Shown here one piece after another: positions 48,822-58,500 of a DNA stretch of 64,000 bases. This DNA comes from Microbulbifer hainanensis (lineage in GTDB: Bacteria > Pseudomonadota > Gammaproteobacteria > Pseudomonadales > Cellvibrionaceae). The DNA lies in contig NZ_JACZCR010000050.1 of assembly GCF_014904735.1 (NCBI RefSeq), positions 1 through 64,000 of the forward strand, written 5' to 3'. The notes under the pieces were generated by a model, which had not been told where the DNA came from, did no database searches, and saw only the letters and a program-made list of their open reading frames with translations. The position numbers and the translations under genes were made by a program. Within the stretch, counting starts at the first letter, position 1. Each line of letters opens with the position of its first letter.

Positions 48822-48934
48822 CGGTTCCCACCGCTATTTCGCGCCACAGCCTCTCCCCCCGGCACTGCTCACAAATCACTCGTCTAGACTTTTCCCACTC
48901 GATACAAACGTACCAATAAACCAGGGAAAGGTTT

Positions 48935-51166
48935 ATGCCAGATTTACGCGCAGGGCGGGCGCTGGTTCGCGGTGCCGGCCTGATGTTAGCCGCCGCCTTT
49001 TCCTGTCCCCAGGTTGTATTCGCCAACTGCAGCAGCAACTTCCCCACCAGTGATAGCAGCATCCTCTGCACCGGCAGCGACACCAGCGGCGTAAGCGCCC
49101 CCGCAGCGCAAAATGTCAGTATCACCATCGATTCCGACGCCACCATCACCACCAGCGATACCCCGGCTATCCAGCTGGGCGCCGGCGCCAATGTAAAAAA
49201 TTTCGGCACACTCAGTTCCGGCGTGACCTTTACCGTGCAGCTCTCCGATGGCAATGACCAGCTGCTCAACAACGGGACAATCTCCGGCGCAGTCCACCTC
49301 GGCAACGGCGACAACCGCATCGAGCTCGACGGCGGCCGTATCGGCACCTATCTGATCAGCGGCAACGGCGACGACGTATTGGAATGGCGCGGCGGTTTTG
49401 TCGGCAACAGTATCCAGCTGGGTGACGGCGACGACAGCGCCACCCTGAGCAGTGCCACCGGTGCCGGCGGCGCCTTTGTGAACGCCGGCTACGGCAACGA
49501 CAGCCTGGTGTTCGTGCACCAGCAGTTCAGCGACACCACCGCCTTCTACAACTGGGAAAATATCCGCCTCAGCGAGGAAAGCCTGCTCACCCTCAACAAC
49601 AGTTTCACCCTGGGCGGTGAAGATGCGCTGCCCACCCAACTGGTCATCGATAACGGCAGCCAGCTGCTGGTACCGGAATTCAATGTCGCCGTGGAGACGC
49701 TCGCCGGCCAGGCACTGCGACTGGAAAACAACGGCATCATCGATCTGCGCGGCACCACGGCAAACCAGCTGACTATCCGCGGCGATTACACCGGCCGCGG
49801 CCGTATCTATCTGGACGCGGAGCTCGGTGGTGACGACAGCCTCGCAGATCGCCTGGTGATCGACGGCGGTCGCGCCAGTGGCAGCACCGAGCTGGTGATC
49901 AGCGCCTTCGACGGACGTGACCAGTCCACCGAGCGTGGAATTCTCGTGGTGGAAACCCGCAATGGCGGCAACACCGACGCCGGCGCCTTCTATATGGCGG
50001 AACCCGTCTCGTCCGGCCCCTACGACTACTACCTGTTTCGCGGTTCCGACGCTTCGGATGACACGGACAACTGGTACCTCCGCTCGAACCTGCTGCCGGG
50101 CAGCGCGCCGCCCTCCACCGAGCCCGTGGCCGCGACCACTACATTGCTGTCGACGACGGATACCGCCGCACCACAGGCACAAGCGCAGGCCCAGGCACTG
50201 GCAGCGGTGCCCGCAGACGGCAAACCGATCCCGCTGTATCGCCCGGAAATCCCCCTCTACTCCCAGTTGAAGAGCCTCGCCCAGCAGTTGTCGATCCAGC
50301 AGATCAGCAGCTACCAGCAGAGCCGCGGCGAACAGCGCAATGCCAGCAGCGGCACCTACAACGGCTGGCTGCGGATCTATCACCGCCCAGTCCAGCTGAA
50401 CTGGGGCGGAGACATGGATACCAGTTTCGACGGTTACATGAGCGGCCTGCAGCTGAACGGCAATCTCTACGCCGGCCCCACCTGCCACGGCAGCCAGGAA
50501 CTGGGCCTGTTCGCCGGCAGCAGTATCGCCCGCGGCGATGTCACCGGCCTGGCCCGCGGCGTGCCCGATTACCGCGCCGGCACCAACAGCATCGACAGTC
50601 ATTACATCGGGCTCTATTTCAGCGATTACCGCAACGACCAAAGTTATCTCGACCTGCTGTTCAAGGTCGCCTTCGTCTCCGCGAAGAGCAGCTCCTCCCG
50701 TGGTATCGACACCAGCACCAGCGGCCCGCAATTGAGCCTGTCGATCGAAAAGGGCTTCACCCTGCCGGTCAGTGAGTACTTCCACCTGGAACCCCAGCTG
50801 CAGACCACCGCCAACTACACCAACCTCGGCGGTATCGACGACGGTGTCAGCTGGGTGGAACTGGACATGACCCCGGAACTGAGCTTCCGCGCCGGCCTTC
50901 GCGCCTACAACACTCGGGGCGACAACCAGTACTACCTGTTCGGCAATCTCTGGCACACCTGGCACGGCCACGACGAACTGCTGTTCGACAACCGCCTGTT
51001 CCTGGAAAACCAGCGCCGCGCCACCTGGGGCGAAGTGGGCGCCGGCATGGACCTGCTGCAGCTCGGCGCCGGCAGCCTGTACTTCAATCTAAGCTACCAG
51101 CAGTCCCTCGACTACCTCGACTGGCGCGGCGCCAGCGGCAATCTGGGTTTCAACCTGAGCTGGTAA
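48935..51166 (+). CDS. Autotransporter (type Va) with RTX-like repeats in the passenger
   Basis: A 743-residue secreted or surface protein. An N-terminal signal peptide (hydrophobic GLMLAAAFSCPQVVFA) is followed by a beta-rich passenger. At about residues 100-195 it has repeated GxGDD/N-type motifs (LSDGNDQLL, LGNGDNRIEL, SGNGDDVLEW, LGDGDDSATL, AGYGNDSLVF) resembling RTX calcium-binding turns. A QAQAQAQA linker leads to a C-terminal autotransporter beta-barrel (about residues 450-743). It ends in FNLSW, an aromatic last residue as needed for outer-membrane insertion. The function of the passenger is unknown. It is the last gene before the tRNA and island. Confidence 0.82.
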   Translation: MPDLRAGRALVRGAGLMLAAAFSCPQVVFANCSSNFPTSDSSILCTGSDTSGVSAPAAQNVSITIDSDATITTSDTPAIQLGAGANVKNFGTLSSGVTFTVQLSDGNDQLLNNGTISGAVHLGNGDNRIELDGGRIGTYLISGNGDDVLEWRGGFVGNSIQLGDGDDSATLSSATGAGGAFVNAGYGNDSLVFVHQQFSDTTAFYNWENIRLSEESLLTLNNSFTLGGEDALPTQLVIDNGSQLLVPEFNVAVETLAGQALRLENNGIIDLRGTTANQLTIRGDYTGRGRIYLDAELGGDDSLADRLVIDGGRASGSTELVISAFDGRDQSTERGILVVETRNGGNTDAGAFYMAEPVSSGPYDYYLFRGSDASDDTDNWYLRSNLLPGSAPPSTEPVAATTTLLSTTDTAAPQAQAQAQALAAVPADGKPIPLYRPEIPLYSQLKSLAQQLSIQQISSYQQSRGEQRNASSGTYNGWLRIYHRPVQLNWGGDMDTSFDGYMSGLQLNGNLYAGPTCHGSQELGLFAGSSIARGDVTGLARGVPDYRAGTNSIDSHYIGLYFSDYRNDQSYLDLLFKVAFVSAKSSSSRGIDTSTSGPQLSLSIEKGFTLPVSEYFHLEPQLQTTANYTNLGGIDDGVSWVELDMTPELSFRAGLRAYNTRGDNQYYLFGNLWHTWHGHDELLFDNRLFLENQRRATWGEVGAGMDLLQLGAGSLYFNLSYQQSLDYLDWRGASGNLGFNLSW

Positions 51167-51272
51167 CGGGTGACGGGAAACGCCGGCATACCCGGCAAAA
51201 GGCGTTGATTTGCAAGGGAAAATCGAGTACTTTTCCAGACCGTTCGCGGCCCTGCCGCCAACGGCTTCATGG

Positions 51273-51349
51273 GGGCCCTTAGCTCAGTTGGTTAGAGCAT
51301 CCGACTCATAATCGGCAGGTCCTGGGTTCAAGTCCCGGAGGGCCCACCA
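51273..51349 (+). tRNA. tRNA with CAT anticodon, probably Ile2 (lysidine), possibly Met
   Basis: A full 77-base cloverleaf with encoded CCA: a seven-base acceptor stem GGGCCCT/AGGGCCC, D-arm AGCTCAGTTGGTTAGAGC, loop CTCATAA with anticodon CAT, and T-loop GTTCAAGTC. The C4-G69 and C5-G68 acceptor pairs and the CGACTCATAATCG anticodon arm match E. coli ileX (lysidine tRNA-Ile2) better than elongator Met, so Ile2 is favoured. Its 3' end is the likely integration site of the island. Confidence 0.88.
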
Positions 51350-51451
51350 TTCTCCCGTCCCCACAAATCCCAGTTAATCTCACACCCCGCGACACGCCTA
51401 ACTTTCCGCGTTATTCTTTGTCTCAGGAAGTCTAATTTGTGCAACCAAAAC

Positions 51452-51512
51452 TGGGGGCACATGGGGGCAGATCTGGGGGCCCCTAACTAATTAGCGCCAA
51501 TAGAGGCCCCCA
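51452..51512. repeat. Three direct TGGGGGC repeats and one inverted copy before the integrase
   Basis: TGGGGGC occurs at 51452-51458, 51462-51468 and 51474-51480, with an inverted GCCCCCA at 51506-51512. They lie between the tRNA end and the integrase start, where arm-type integrase sites or excisionase sites are expected. Confidence 0.45.
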
Positions 51513-51550
51513 AATTCCGCCGCAGCCCGCATTGCTAAAGGGATAGAGCC

Positions 51551-52774
51551 ATGCCGTTGACAGAGCTTCAGGTTAAGCAGGCAAAGCCGAGGGATAAGGA
51601 TTACAAGCTGTCCGATGAAAAGGGCATGTTCTTGCTGGTGACCAAAAGCGGCGGCCGCTACTGGCGCCTAAAATATCGTCACCCCCACACCAAGAAAGAG
51701 CGCAAGCTCGCGCTCGGTGTATACCCTGAAACCGGCCTCAAGCGAGCGCGCAAGCTCCGTGATGAAGCCCGCCAATTGCTGCTGGATGGTATCGATCCCA
51801 GCGACCACCGCAAAGCGACACGAGCAGAACGATACGATTCCGCCACCAACACCTTTGAAGCTCTCGCCCGCGAGTGGTATTCGACAAGGATGGGCGACAA
51901 ATCGGAGAGCCATCGTAAGCGCACCCTCCGAATGCTCGAGCGTGACTTGTTCCCCTATCTGGGGAACCGCCCCATTGCTGACATCAGCCCACCAGAACTG
52001 CTGACAATCCTCAAGCGAATCGAAGACCGCGGCGCGGTAGAAACCGCCAAGCGCGCTAGGCAGACTGCCAGCATGGTATTCCGTTTTGCCATTGCCGGGG
52101 GCCGCGCCACCAATGACCCCGCTGCCGTGGTGGGAGGCCAGTTACAACCCACCCGGACCAAGCACTTCCCCACCATCACCCAGCCCGCCGAGGTGGGCAA
52201 GCTGCTGGCAGCCATCGACAGCTACCAGGGCAGCCCAACCGTGCGCGCTGCCCTCAAGCTGTCCCCGCTGCTGTTCTGCCGCCCCGGCGAACTGCGTGCG
52301 CTGGAATGGGCGGAAATCGACTGGGAGCAGGCGCGAATAGAGCTGCCAGCCAGCAAGATGAAAATGCGTCACCCGCACATCATCCCGCTGTCACACCAGG
52401 CACTGGCGATCCTGCGCGAGCTGGAACCCCTGACCGGGCGCTTCCGCTATGTCTTCCCCTCGCCCAAGGGCGCCAGCCGGTGCATGTCCGAGAACGCGGT
52501 ACGAACTGCCCTACGCAATATGGGGTATGACAATGACACCATCACGCCCCACGGCTTCCGCGCAATGGCCCGCACCCTACTGGATGAAGTTCTAAACGAG
52601 CGGGTAGAACACATCGAGCATCAGCTAGCGCACTCAGTCCGAGATGCTAATGGCATGGCCTACAACCGGACTAAGCACCTCTCTCAACGTACGGCAATGA
52701 TGCAGAAATGGGCCGATTATCTGGAAAAATTGAGAAAGCAGGCCTTCCTGGAGAGTTCGAATAAGGTTTTGTGA
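51551..52774 (+). CDS. Tyrosine-type site-specific integrase (P4-like, DUF4102 N-terminus)
   Basis: A 407-residue integrase. The N-terminal DUF4102 arm-binding domain (LTELQVKQAKPRDKDYKLSD, then WRLKYRHPHTKKERKLALG) is typical of P4-like integrases that target tRNA genes. The catalytic domain shows Arg in LFCRPGELRALEWAE, the HxxR in PHGFRAMARTLLDE, His in HQLAHSVRD and Tyr in MAYNRTKHL. All catalytic residues look intact, so the enzyme may be active. It is transcribed away from the tRNA. Confidence 0.95.
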   Translation: MPLTELQVKQAKPRDKDYKLSDEKGMFLLVTKSGGRYWRLKYRHPHTKKERKLALGVYPETGLKRARKLRDEARQLLLDGIDPSDHRKATRAERYDSATNTFEALAREWYSTRMGDKSESHRKRTLRMLERDLFPYLGNRPIADISPPELLTILKRIEDRGAVETAKRARQTASMVFRFAIAGGRATNDPAAVVGGQLQPTRTKHFPTITQPAEVGKLLAAIDSYQGSPTVRAALKLSPLLFCRPGELRALEWAEIDWEQARIELPASKMKMRHPHIIPLSHQALAILRELEPLTGRFRYVFPSPKGASRCMSENAVRTALRNMGYDNDTITPHGFRAMARTLLDEVLNERVEHIEHQLAHSVRDANGMAYNRTKHLSQRTAMMQKWADYLEKLRKQAFLESSNKVL

Positions 52775-52861
52775 GTATCGCTCGAACAGCCATTTTGGGG
52801 CAATTTTAAAGCACGTCAACATGCCGCATCACCGTGACCAAAAGAGTTTTTGAGAAGCAGG

Positions 52862-53641
52862 ATGAAAATAAAAGACAGCGACTCAACAGAGCAAAGAGGC
52901 TTTGAAAGCCGAGGAGTAGCCATGCCAGAGCGGGCATCTCAGCTCGATGAATATCCAGACTGGACACCAACATTCGTGCTCGAACTGCTGCAACTCGAAC
53001 AAAGCCCCTTAGTCACTCCAAAGAGACGAGAGATCCTTGAAAAGCTCGCAATACACCCGAACATGAAGCTAGTGTGGCGCAGGTTGATTAAGCGAGATTC
53101 CAATTTACAACTCGGGGTCTCCCCCCAACTTTTCTTCGAGCTTGATAAGGCTCTCTACGGATATAACGCTGCTGTCGAAGAGTTAACCCCCTCCGCACGA
53201 AAGAAAAAAACTAATGAAATAAAATCCTCCTTGCTCATGATTGCTAACGAGCTAGACAGATACGACATTGCCCCTCAATGCCTATCGCTATTTAATGGTG
53301 AAGAGCTTTCAGCAATTAGCATTAACCAAGAATCAGAATCGTCACTTGTTAATGAACTAAGAAAATACCTAACTCCAAGTTTGAGCACCCTGCTGAAAAG
53401 ATTTTCCGAAGAACTGGACGCCACCCCTATCGGCTCTGAAAGCGTTATAGGCTCTAAAACGAAAGATAATGATATGACACGCCTAATCCGCCATATGGGA
53501 ATGTTTTTCAAGAAGAGTTATGGAGAATATTTATACGAAAACATATCACTTCTCGTAGAAGTGTTTTTCGATAAGAAAGTTGACCCCTCGGTTATCAGGA
53601 AAACTATACAAGCCACCCCACGAGAAGGGGGGGGGAATTAA
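52862..53641 (+). CDS. Hypothetical island protein
   Basis: I do not recognise this 259-residue protein. It is predicted cytoplasmic, with no signal peptide or membrane helix, a Lys/Glu-rich helical composition and a stretch PSARKKKTNEIKSSLLMIAN in the middle. The start is the ATG four codons after a TTG (MKIKDSDSTEQRG); the ribosome site is weak. It is AT-richer than the core genes and lies between the integrase and the small phage-like cassette, a usual position for accessory genes. Confidence 0.65.
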   Translation: MKIKDSDSTEQRGFESRGVAMPERASQLDEYPDWTPTFVLELLQLEQSPLVTPKRREILEKLAIHPNMKLVWRRLIKRDSNLQLGVSPQLFFELDKALYGYNAAVEELTPSARKKKTNEIKSSLLMIANELDRYDIAPQCLSLFNGEELSAISINQESESSLVNELRKYLTPSLSTLLKRFSEELDATPIGSESVIGSKTKDNDMTRLIRHMGMFFKKSYGEYLYENISLLVEVFFDKKVDPSVIRKTIQATPREGGGN

Positions 53642-53773
53642 GCACGAAATTTTCGTGAATTTATACAATGTAGAACTAGGACCAGTCCACCTCAGGAATT
53701 CCCCAACTAGTCTGCCGCAAAAACATGTAGAAAATAGGTATCAGCCTCAGATAACCCATAGGAGAGCTGATAC

Positions 53774-54013
53774 ATGCGGACCCGACTTATTACACCCACA
53801 GCCATACACCCCACTCACTTGTACCGTGCTTCCGAGTGTGCACGATTGTTCGGAATTGGACTCAGCACTTGGTGGCATTGGTGTAATTCCGGCAAAGCCC
53901 AGCGCGGCATCAAATTGGGACCAAAAACTACTGTCTGGCAAGGTTCCTATCTACTTGATTTGAAAGCAAAACTTATCGCCGAAGGGCAAGCATTGGGGGG
54001 CCGAAATGACTGA
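53774..54013 (+). CDS. Small AlpA/excisionase-like DNA-binding protein
   Basis: A 79-residue protein with a putative helix-turn-helix (LYRASECARLFGIGLSTWWH) followed by a wing-like GIKLGPKTTVWQGSYLLDL, the general form of AlpA-type regulators and excisionases carried by P4-like islands. GGAG precedes the ATG at proper spacing. The next gene starts within its last codons (eight-base overlap). It probably controls integrase expression or excision; the exact family is inferred. Confidence 0.7.
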   Translation: MRTRLITPTAIHPTHLYRASECARLFGIGLSTWWHWCNSGKAQRGIKLGPKTTVWQGSYLLDLKAKLIAEGQALGGRND

Positions 54014-54326
54014 TATTTCTACCACCTTCGCCCCAGCCTCTCGATCTAAAGTAGACAAAAATAGACATACCAAGCCCTTGGCCACCACCCTCAATATCGA
54101 TCAATTCTTGGCCGTCTCGCCTGCTCACAGTTCCTTCTACATGTCTCGAGTGAACTCCGCCCGCGACGAAGCAGAAATGTTGTGTTTGAGGGTGCTTCAT
54201 TGTCCCAAACCCAGAAACTGGCAGGGGGGAAAGCCTCTCCAAGAGATTGATTCGTGCCACAGGAGTCTCTTCCGGTGCTTTAACGCCTTCGCTCCAGGGC
54301 TTCGAGAGACGGAGGTAATGTCATGA
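54006..54326 (+). CDS. Hypothetical protein of small island cassette
   Basis: A 106-residue product with no recognised domain. It overlaps the AlpA-like gene by eight bases and the next gene by four, so it fits a compact translationally coupled cassette. The middle ([20 protein letters not shown]) is probably helical. The call rests on the coupled arrangement, not on similarity. Confidence 0.5.
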   Translation: MTDISTTFAPASRSKVDKNRHTKPLATTLNIDQFLAVSPAHSSFYMSRVNSARDEAEMLCLRVLHCPKPRNWQGGKPLQEIDSCHRSLFRCFNAFAPGLRETEVMS

Positions 54327-54508
54327 GGTACCTTGCCGAGCTTGAATACATCACTATTGTTCCCGTCATAATCGAGGCTAATAGCGAAGCTGAAGTCCGG
54401 ACATTGGTTGATGAGGGTAATTCTACGGAAGGGCTGGGAGTCGAGGATCATGGCGACCCGACCCCGCTTCCTCCCAAGCTACGCTCCGTTAAGTCACTGG
54501 GTGACTAA
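54323..54508 (+). CDS. Small hypothetical protein of island cassette
   Basis: A 61-residue product (MRYLAELEYITIVPVIIEAN at the start) with a probable beta-alpha-beta pattern at the N-terminus and an acidic, Pro-rich tail. ATGA overlaps the previous stop, and its own stop overlaps the next start by one base. No family recognised. Confidence 0.5.
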   Translation: MRYLAELEYITIVPVIIEANSEAEVRTLVDEGNSTEGLGVEDHGDPTPLPPKLRSVKSLGD

Positions 54509-54927
54509 TGGGCGCCGAGAAGACTAACAGCCGGGGCATGAAACCTAACGGGCGAGGCAAGGGCAAAATGCCCTTTGTCTGCGCCCTGCACGCTATATTT
54601 GACCACCCCGACTATATAGCCCTCAGCAAGACGGCAAGAGCGTTTCTCTGGGACTTTGCTCGCCAGTTCAACGGCTATAACAATGGCAACTTGAGCGCAG
54701 CACCAGCCATCATGGAGAAGTACGGCTGGGAGAAGAAGACTGCCCTTCGATGCCGGAAAGAGCTAGAGCAAAAGGGATGGATTTCCGTTACACGCTATCC
54801 CCAAGCCAAGAAGGAGCCAACCCTTTATCGTCTTAACTGGCTAGACTTAGACCGCTGGGAAGGTAAACCCTTCCTGGAGCCGGAGGCTTATCGAGCAAAG
54901 CGCCGCTCCTTGCGTATCAAGAACTAG
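54508..54927 (+). CDS. Winged-helix-like island protein, possibly replication-related
   Basis: A 139-residue basic protein. Segments such as LSKTARAFLWDFARQFNGYN, AAPAIMEKYGWEKKTALRCR and KELEQKGWISVTRYP resemble helix-turn-helix domains found at the start of phage and plasmid replication proteins. The sequence ends in a basic tail (RAKRRSLRIKN). It is the last gene of a four-gene overlapping cassette. A role in replication or regulation is inferred; I cannot name a family. Confidence 0.6.
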   Translation: MGAEKTNSRGMKPNGRGKGKMPFVCALHAIFDHPDYIALSKTARAFLWDFARQFNGYNNGNLSAAPAIMEKYGWEKKTALRCRKELEQKGWISVTRYPQAKKEPTLYRLNWLDLDRWEGKPFLEPEAYRAKRRSLRIKN

Positions 54928-55544
54928 GCTAGGCAAGAATCTATTTCTTTGGTCCCAGATTCGCCCCAAAGGACAGACTTAAGGTGGCTCAACGCCCCCA
55001 CAAGACCGAAGAACTCCATACTAATGGGGGCTGAGAGCCTCCACAAAATACCCATTTTTACCTAGTTCTTGGGGGAAATTTGGCACCCCTTTATAGATAT
55101 CTACCAGGTACTTCCGATCAAGTACGCGCTAAAAGCTATCTGAGTTGAGGGAGCAGTAAGAACGGAGTGGCTTCATTCTGAACAGGATGGGCACACAGAC
55201 AATCGACTCAACCGGGAAAAGCAGCGGCCACAAATCGAGCGAATACTTTATAAAACTTTATCTGGTCAAACTGCGACGGCGCGTCAAAGCGCAGACATCC
55301 AACTGATCAAATAACGACCGTCCGTTACAAATAAACTGTCTCTTCCCTCTGTGCCATGGCGTGAACTCCCTCACGTTCCTAGGTAGAATCAACCGGTTGT
55401 CTGAGCTAACCCAACATAGTGCTCTGACACCCAGAAAATGGAGTTTCTGGGGTCAACTGGTTAGCACATGTAAGCCGCAGCAGGTGAGTGAGCGCCAACA
55501 ACTCAGGCCGCTCGGCAACCAGCAAGAATAAGAAAGGGGGAGTA
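54928..55544. other. Gene-free stretch between the small cassette and hsdR
   Basis: About 617 bases without a convincing coding frame. It presumably contains the promoter of the restriction operon. I see no clear -35/-10 pair, hairpin with T-run, or repeat. Confidence 0.5.
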
Positions 55545-58500
55545 GTGAAGGTCACTGATACCTTAGAGTCGACAAATTTTGGCTTCCTCGCCGAGCACGA
55601 CCAGCTATTCCTTCAGCTGGCCGCCTCCGCCGAGCAGGCGTTTTCAAGCGACCCCAATACCACCCTGATCAAGCTGCGCCAGCTGGGCGAGGCCCTAGCC
55701 CAGCATATTGCCGCCCGGGTAGGCGTGGAGATTGACGAGCAGACAGGCCAGGCCGACCTGCTCTACCGCCTCAATCGGGAGCTACGCCTGGAGCCAACGG
55801 TGCGGGAGCTGTTCCACACCCTGCGTATTGAAGGCAACAAGGCTACGCACGAGTTCAGAACCCAGCACCGGGAAGCCCTGGACGGCCTGAAAGTCGCTCG
55901 GGCCCTGGCTATCTGGTTCCATCAGTCCTTCGGTGGCGCGGGCACCAAGTTCAAGCCAGGCCCCTTCGTCGCCCCTACAGACCCCAGTAGCCATCTGCGT
56001 CAGCTGCAAAACGAGATCGACAAGCTCAAGCACGATCTGCAAGAAGCCAACGTACAGCTGAACTCCAGCCAACAGCTCAACGATCTGGTTGCAAAAGAGA
56101 AAGCCGAATTTGAGGCCCTCGCAGTGGCCATGGATGAGGAATCTCGGGCAAAGGCCGAGGAGGCCGCAACGCACGAGCAGGCACTCACTGCACAGCGACA
56201 AGAGTACGAACAGAAGATCAAGGCCCTACAGCAGCAACTGGCCGAACAGAGTGACAAGACCGTCAGCGCCGAGCGCCAGAAGGTCGCTAAGCAGACCCAG
56301 GCCGCTAGTCAGCATATCGTGCTGAACGAGGAGCTGACCCGAATTCTGATCGACCAGCAACTGGTGGAGAACGGGTGGGAGGCAGACAGCCAGGAGCTGA
56401 CCTACCAGAAAGGGGCGCGGCCCGAGAAAGGCGTCAACCGCGCTATTGCAGAGTGGCCCACCCAGAGAGGTCCCGCGGACTATGTGCTCTTCGCCGGCCT
56501 CACCCCCGTCGCAGTGGTGGAGGCCAAGAAGGAGAACACCAACGTCGCCGGCAAGATCCGCCAGGCGGAGCGCTATAGCCGAGGATTTCAGGTCGCCGCC
56601 CCGTTAATCAGCGCCTGGGAACTCGCTGGTCGCACCGTGGCCTGGCCAGACGAGGCGGACGGGCACTTCAAGGTGCCGTTTGTCTATTCCTGTAACGGGC
56701 GCCCCTATATCCCGCAACTGGCGGAACAATCCGGGACTTGGTTCCGGGATGTCCGTGAGCCAAGCAATATCCGCCGCGCACTGCAAAAATTCCATACCCC
56801 GGGCGGTCTGCTCGACCTGTTGCAGCGCAGCAAAGAAAAAGCGGAACAACAACTGGAGCAGGAGCCGTTCGGCTACCTAAAACTGCGCGACTATCAGCAA
56901 AAAGCCATTGTCGCTACCGAGAATGCACTGGTTGCCGGTGTGCGTCAGGCGCTGCTCGCCATGGCCACCGGCACCGGCAAGACCCGCACCATCATCGGCC
57001 TGATGTACCGGTTCCTGAAAGCCGAGCGTTTCAAGCGCATCCTGTTTCTGGTGGACCGCACCGCCCTGGGCCAGCAGGCTATCGACGCCTTCAACGAGGC
57101 ACCGCTGGAGCAGAACCACACCCTGTCCAAGATTTACAATGTGGCCGAGCTCGGCGATATGGCCGCCGAAGCGGAAACCCGTGTACAGGTGGCCACCGTG
57201 CAGGCGATGGTTGCGCGAGTATTCAGGAGCGACACGCCACCGCCAGTAGACCAGTTCGACTGCATCATCATCGATGAGGCCCACCGCGGTTATACCCTCG
57301 ACCAGGAGATGACCGAGGGCGAACTGGCCACCCGCGATGCCAGCCAGTACCTGTCCAGCTATCGACGTGTACTGGACTACTTCGATGCGGTAAAGGTGGG
57401 ACTCACCGCGACGCCGGCCAAACACACCAGCGAAATCTTCGGCAAACCGGTGTACACATACTCCTACCGCGAGGCGGTGGCGGATGACTGGCTGATCGAC
57501 CATGAGCCGCCCATCCGTTATGAAACCCTGCTCACCCAAAAGGGTATCCAGTTCGAGAAGGGTTCTGCGGTACAGGCCATCAACACCCAGACCGGTGCCG
57601 TAGAAACCGCAGAACTGGAAGATGAACTGAACTTCGAGGTGGAAACTTTTAACCGCCGCGTGATCAACGAGAACTTCAACCGGGTGATCTGCGAACAGCT
57701 AGTGCAGGAGCTGGACCCCTTCGGGGATGAGAAGACCATGATCTTCTGCGCCACCGATTTGCACGCCGACATGATCAAGCGCCTGCTGGATGACGCCTTC
57801 AAAGAGCTCTACAACGGCGAGTACAATCAGGCCGCCGTGGCCAAGATCACCGGGCAGAGCGACAAGGTTAACCAGCTGATCCGCGAGTACAAGAACGAGC
57901 GTTACCCCAATATCGCCATTACCGTGGATCTACTCACCACCGGCATCGACGTACCCAAGATCTGCAACCTGGTGTTCTTGCGCCGGGTGCGCTCGCGCAT
58001 CCTGTACGAGCAGATGATCGGCCGCGCCACGCGCCGCTGCGACGAGATCGGCAAGACCGTCTTCCGCATCTATGACCCGGTGGACATCTATGCGGCGCTG
58101 CAGGATGTGAACACCATGAAACCGCTGGTGAAGGACCCCAATATCAGCCTCGAGCAACTGGTGGACGAACTCACCGACCCTGAGCAGCTGGAGCGGGCCC
58201 TGAACAGTCCCGGAGAGCAGGAGGGGGAAACCCATGCCGACGCGGTGCTAAGCCAGCTCAGCCAGAAGCTGATGCGGGTGCTGCGCAAGGCGGACAACAA
58301 GGCCGACAGCAAACCGGCGCTCAAGCAAAAGCTGGGTGAGCTGGAGCAACAGTGGGGCGTCGCACCCAAGTCACTGCACAAGCACCTGCACGACCTCGGC
58401 CCCAGCCAGGCAGCGGAGTTCATCCGCCAGCACGCGGGGCTGCTGAACCAGCTGTCCGAGGTAAAAACCCTGTTCGGCAGTGAGAAGATGCCGCTGATCT

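Noticed and set aside
48986-50971. 661-residue open frame on the minus strand opposite the autotransporter
   Set aside because: It is the complement of a GC-rich, strongly biased coding gene, has no ribosome site or domain, and the plus-strand gene explains the sequence fully.
51273-51485. GGGGGCCCCT at 51475-51484 as a repeat of the tRNA 5' end (second att copy)
   Set aside because: Similarity is limited to a short G/C run that is itself palindromic; integrases use the tRNA 3' end, which is not repeated here.
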